Shown: in pieces, positions 60,889 to 64,000 of the stretch
Layout: every line of letters starts with the position of its first letter
Position numbering within the stretch: position 1 is the stretch's first letter
Assembly: GCF_003086295.3 (NCBI RefSeq)
Contig: NC_092040.1
Coordinates: forward strand, 620,001-684,000
DNA length: 64,000 bases
Source: Arachis hypogaea
Taxonomy: Eukaryota > Streptophyta > Magnoliopsida > Fabales > Fabaceae
Reading direction: 5' to 3'
Notes under the pieces: model-generated
Told to the model about the DNA's origin: nothing
What the model saw: only the letters and a program-made list of their open reading frames with translations
Database searches by the model: none
Translations under genes and position numbers: made by a program

Positions 60889-63800
60889 ATGGAACCACAG
60901 CAAGAATTAGAGTGGATGGAAGCTCAGAACATTGCAGTAAGTGTGGACCTTGAAGCCGCCGCGAAAAAACAGCTTCAGTTCCTTGCAGCTGTAGATAGGA
61001 ATCGTCACCTCTATGATGGTTCTGCTCTTGACAGGGCAATCTATAGGTGAACATTCTCTGAATTATATTTATTTGTTTCCCTTGCTGTTTATGGAGTTTC
61101 ACATCTACCAGCTGTTTGATATTTTTCCTGTGAGAAAGGATTTAACCTTCAAACTCTTGGTTTGCTTGTCTAGTTTAACTCAATGAAAATGCATAACTAG
61201 GTACAATGCTTGTTGGCTTCCCTTGCTCGCGAAACATTCTGAGTCTTGGATCTTTGAAGGGCCTTTGGTAGTTCCTCTTGACTGTGAATGGGTTTGGCAC
61301 TGTCACAAGCTCAACCCGGTAGCGTTTCAGACCAGAAAAATATTTACATGTTCCTGATTGTTTGGTGGAATTGAGATGCTAATGTAATGTTTTGGTTCTG
61401 TTCCACAGGTAAGATACAAGTCTGACTGCGAGGAACTTTACGGTCGGATGCTCGACAACTTTGGTGTTGTCTCCACTGTTGAAGGAGTTTGTAGCAGGCA
61501 AACTGAAGAAATATGGAATAAAATGTATCCTAATGAGCCCTACAATGTTGATTTGACTAACCTTCTTCCAGAGGATATCTCTGAAAGGATTTCAAGTCTT
61601 GCAAAATACACCAAATATGATCTGGTTTCAGCTGCCAAGAGGCAGAGTCCATTCTTTTACCAGGTAATGGAGAATTCGTGTTTTTGTCTATTTCTATTGT
61701 CTCAGGTTTTTGAGTAACCACAAATTTAGGAAAATTTTGTCCCAAGATAGAGATGTTTCCCTTGCTTTTTTATATATGTATTCTGTTCGGAACAGATTTA
61801 TGTCTTCTATTATCTCTATATTTCTGTCATGAGATAGTTACCAAATGAGATTAGTCCACAGGTCACTGGTTGGTCTATTTGTGGTTGAATAACAAGTGGT
61901 TTTGGGAATTTTTTTATTTTGTAGTTTCTTTTATTAATGGTCAATTATTGTTCATGGAAAGTTCATAAAATGTTTATCTTCTGAATGGATCCTATATTTC
62001 TCCTTTGTGAAAGGTATCAAGACCCCACATGAAAAATGATCTGTTTATCAGGGAAGCCGTGGCCAGGTACAAAGGCTTCCTGTATCTTATCAAGAGCAAC
62101 AAGGAGAAGGGTATCAAGCGCTTCTGTGTTCCGACTTATGACATCGACCTAATCTGGCACTCTCACCAGTTGCATCCAGCTTCTTATTGTAAAGACCTCA
62201 ACGAAGCACTTGGAAAAGTACTGGAACATGATGATACAGACTCAGACAGAACTAAAGGAAAGAAACTGGATACTGGTTTTTCTGGAACAACAAAACAGTG
62301 GGAAAACACATTTGGTACAAGATATTGGAAGTCTGGAGCAATGTATAGGGGTAATGCTCCATCTCCTATCACAAGTAGCCCTTATTCATCTACCATGATT
62401 CGCAAGAAGGTTGTTCCTTCAGATGAAAATCCACATGAAAATTTGCTACAAGATCGGAAAATCGTGGAGGTACTTTATACATGGATATTTCACCTAACTA
62501 CTTTGTTTAAATAATTAAATTGGCAGAGATTTTGAAACGGGGAAAGCATAAACTCGACCTTAGAATTACGTTCTTGTAGATGTAATTTACGCCTGAATTA
62601 TTTTTCAGGTTCTGTTAGAGTTTGTTGGGGTTAAAAACTTACCCGAGGGACAAGAAAGAGGTCTTCATGTCATATTTTCCAAATCACAGCCTGATGCATT
62701 TCTTAATGCTAAAAGGAGACTAAGTATTTTGTCAGAATCTAAAGAAAAACAAGTTGCATCATTCCAGTGTGAGCCTACAGGGGAGCTACATTTTGAGCTC
62801 ATGTCACATTCTTCTTCTAGCTTAGCAATTAGAAGATCAGCAAAGACATTGGGATCTTCTTCATTCCCCATGAAAGACTATCTAGACCCAGTTTCACAAC
62901 TCTCTGTTGAGAAATGGTTGGAGTTGGTGCCAAGTTCTGGTACAATTAGCTCAAAGCCAATCATGTTAAGAGTAGCCATCTCCTTTACTGTCCCAGTTTC
63001 TGCTCCATATGTGCTTGAAATGACTCGGTCATCCCCATTTTCGAAAAATGCATGTTTCTTCAATCTTCCTGTTAGGGCTCGCCATGCCAGGAGCTGGACT
63101 CATGCCACAGATGAAACTGGCATCACATTCATAAGCCTTCTAATGAGGTACAGTTTAGGAATTACTTGAAAAATAAATGCATGCATTGATTCCTTATGGT
63201 TATGCCGCCAATTCGAACAATGCAATCGTTTTTCCATATGATTTCCAATAAAATTTGGTTAGGCAACAAACAATCTTAGTGGTCCCTCTCACTTATTATT
63301 ATATTGTAGGGATTTGAAGGACTCAGAAAACACAGGAAGTATAGGAAAGGAGGTTGTTGGCCTCATGAATTCTGGTGAAACTCGAGTTCTGGCTAACACA
63401 ACGGAAGATGGATGGTCTGTTATGAACAACCTCTGGTTGTTTAAGAAAATAAAAAATGATGGTCATCTCTTTGAGCTTATTGGCTCCACGATGGTATGCA
63501 TTTATTCAAAATCATTTGTTTGTAAAATATATTGGCATGCAGGGAAACTTTAGCGAGGTTTGATCCACGTAATTGACCCTATTTAGTGAAACAAGTCTGC
63601 CATACTTTCTTGAGGGCAAACAAAAATTTCATGCTTAAGCGTATCCATTGATTGGGTTACCTCACTCTGATTTACATTATTTCAAGATAGCCTTGTTCAG
63701 TGAAGTTGAACGTGGTGATGGATTTGAAATCTATGAGAAACTGATCACTAACTCTTGTGATTTCTGGTACAGGTGAAGCTCTTCCCAGGAAGAAAGCTAG

Positions 63801-63970
63801 ACTATGAAGCTAGGCACCATGGGAAACAAGCAAATGAAACGGGCTTGTTAACCGCAGTCGAATTCTCCACAGAAGATCCTTATGGCAAAGCAGTAGCATT
63901 GCTTGACTTGAGATCAAGAATTGTCATGGTACCATATCCTCGTGCTAAGAAGGCACATAATTCAATTTGA
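60889..63970 (+). CDS. GRDP: glycine-rich domain-containing protein, GRDP/DUF1399 type
   Basis: Member of the plant GRDP family, linked in Arabidopsis to stress responses and auxin-related development; molecular role unclear. Exons 60889-61046, 61201-61318, 61409-61663, 62014-62469, 62609-63147, 63310-63493, 63773-63970 join in frame to 635 residues ending at a TGA. The DUF1399 part shows the paired motifs PLDCEWVWHCHKLNP (about 80-94) and TYDIDLIWHSHQLHP (about 225-240), each with W-H-x-H. The middle (about 330-510) is probably a beta-rich C2-like region. Family proteins I remember are about 800 residues with a C-terminal Gly-rich tail, absent here. Either this is a short paralogue, or the last exon is spliced at ATG|GTACCA (about 63930) and continues outside the window. 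Starts with a leader intron upstream. Confidence 0.85.
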
Positions 63971-64000
63971 TTAAATATTCTTCAAGCTACAAGTGCTGAG

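Overview
This is plant nuclear DNA. It is AT-rich, has long intergenic spaces, genes with many GT-AG introns, one cytosolic-type tRNA-Asn and many small DNA transposons. Intact SYMRK and STR2 genes mean a host of arbuscular mycorrhiza. The SYMRK protein is close to legume versions as I remember them, and some repeats resemble ones I associate with Arachis. I infer a papilionoid legume, possibly a peanut relative; the genus is not proven.

Layout: 1-10.4 kb is gene-poor. It holds one small unknown gene (minus strand), MITEs, a GC-rich LTR-like block with a CACTA element next to it, and the tRNA. 10.4-14.6 kb is mitochondrial serine hydroxymethyltransferase (+, 15 exons). 15.5-22.4 kb is an organellar oligopeptidase of the M3 family (+, 17 exons). 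24.1-24.6 kb is BRICK1 (+, 2 exons). 25.7-31.8 kb is the symbiosis receptor kinase SYMRK (-, 15 exons). 31.8-39.4 kb is repeat-rich spacer with a probable solo LTR. 39.4-42.4 kb is the half-size ABCG transporter STR2 (-, 3 exons). 42.4-48.5 kb is spacer with MITEs and decayed tandem repeats. 48.5-52.6 kb is a PCF11-like cleavage/polyadenylation factor (-, 6 exons). 55.8-59.1 kb is a homologue of the chloroplast protein At4g37920 (+, 6 exons). 60.9-64.0 kb is a glycine-rich-domain protein gene of the GRDP/DUF1399 type (+), whose 3' end is uncertain at the window edge.

Exon junctions were placed by hand and every one keeps the reading frame. The derived lengths (520, 784, 85, 924, 731, 727, 435 and at least 635 residues) fit the families where I know the usual size.

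Functionally, the striking point is two symbiosis genes side by side on the same strand: SYMRK, needed for early signalling to rhizobia and mycorrhizal fungi, and STR2, half of the STR/STR2 transporter of the arbuscule membrane. The other genes are housekeeping: C1/photorespiratory metabolism, peptide clearance in organelles, actin nucleation and mRNA 3'-end formation. Three of them (SHM1, the At4g37920 homologue and GRDP) also lie close together in Arabidopsis as I recall, so the window looks like a conserved block that kept the symbiosis genes. I found no convincing undescribed system; the novelty lies in gene order and in well-bounded transposon insertions.
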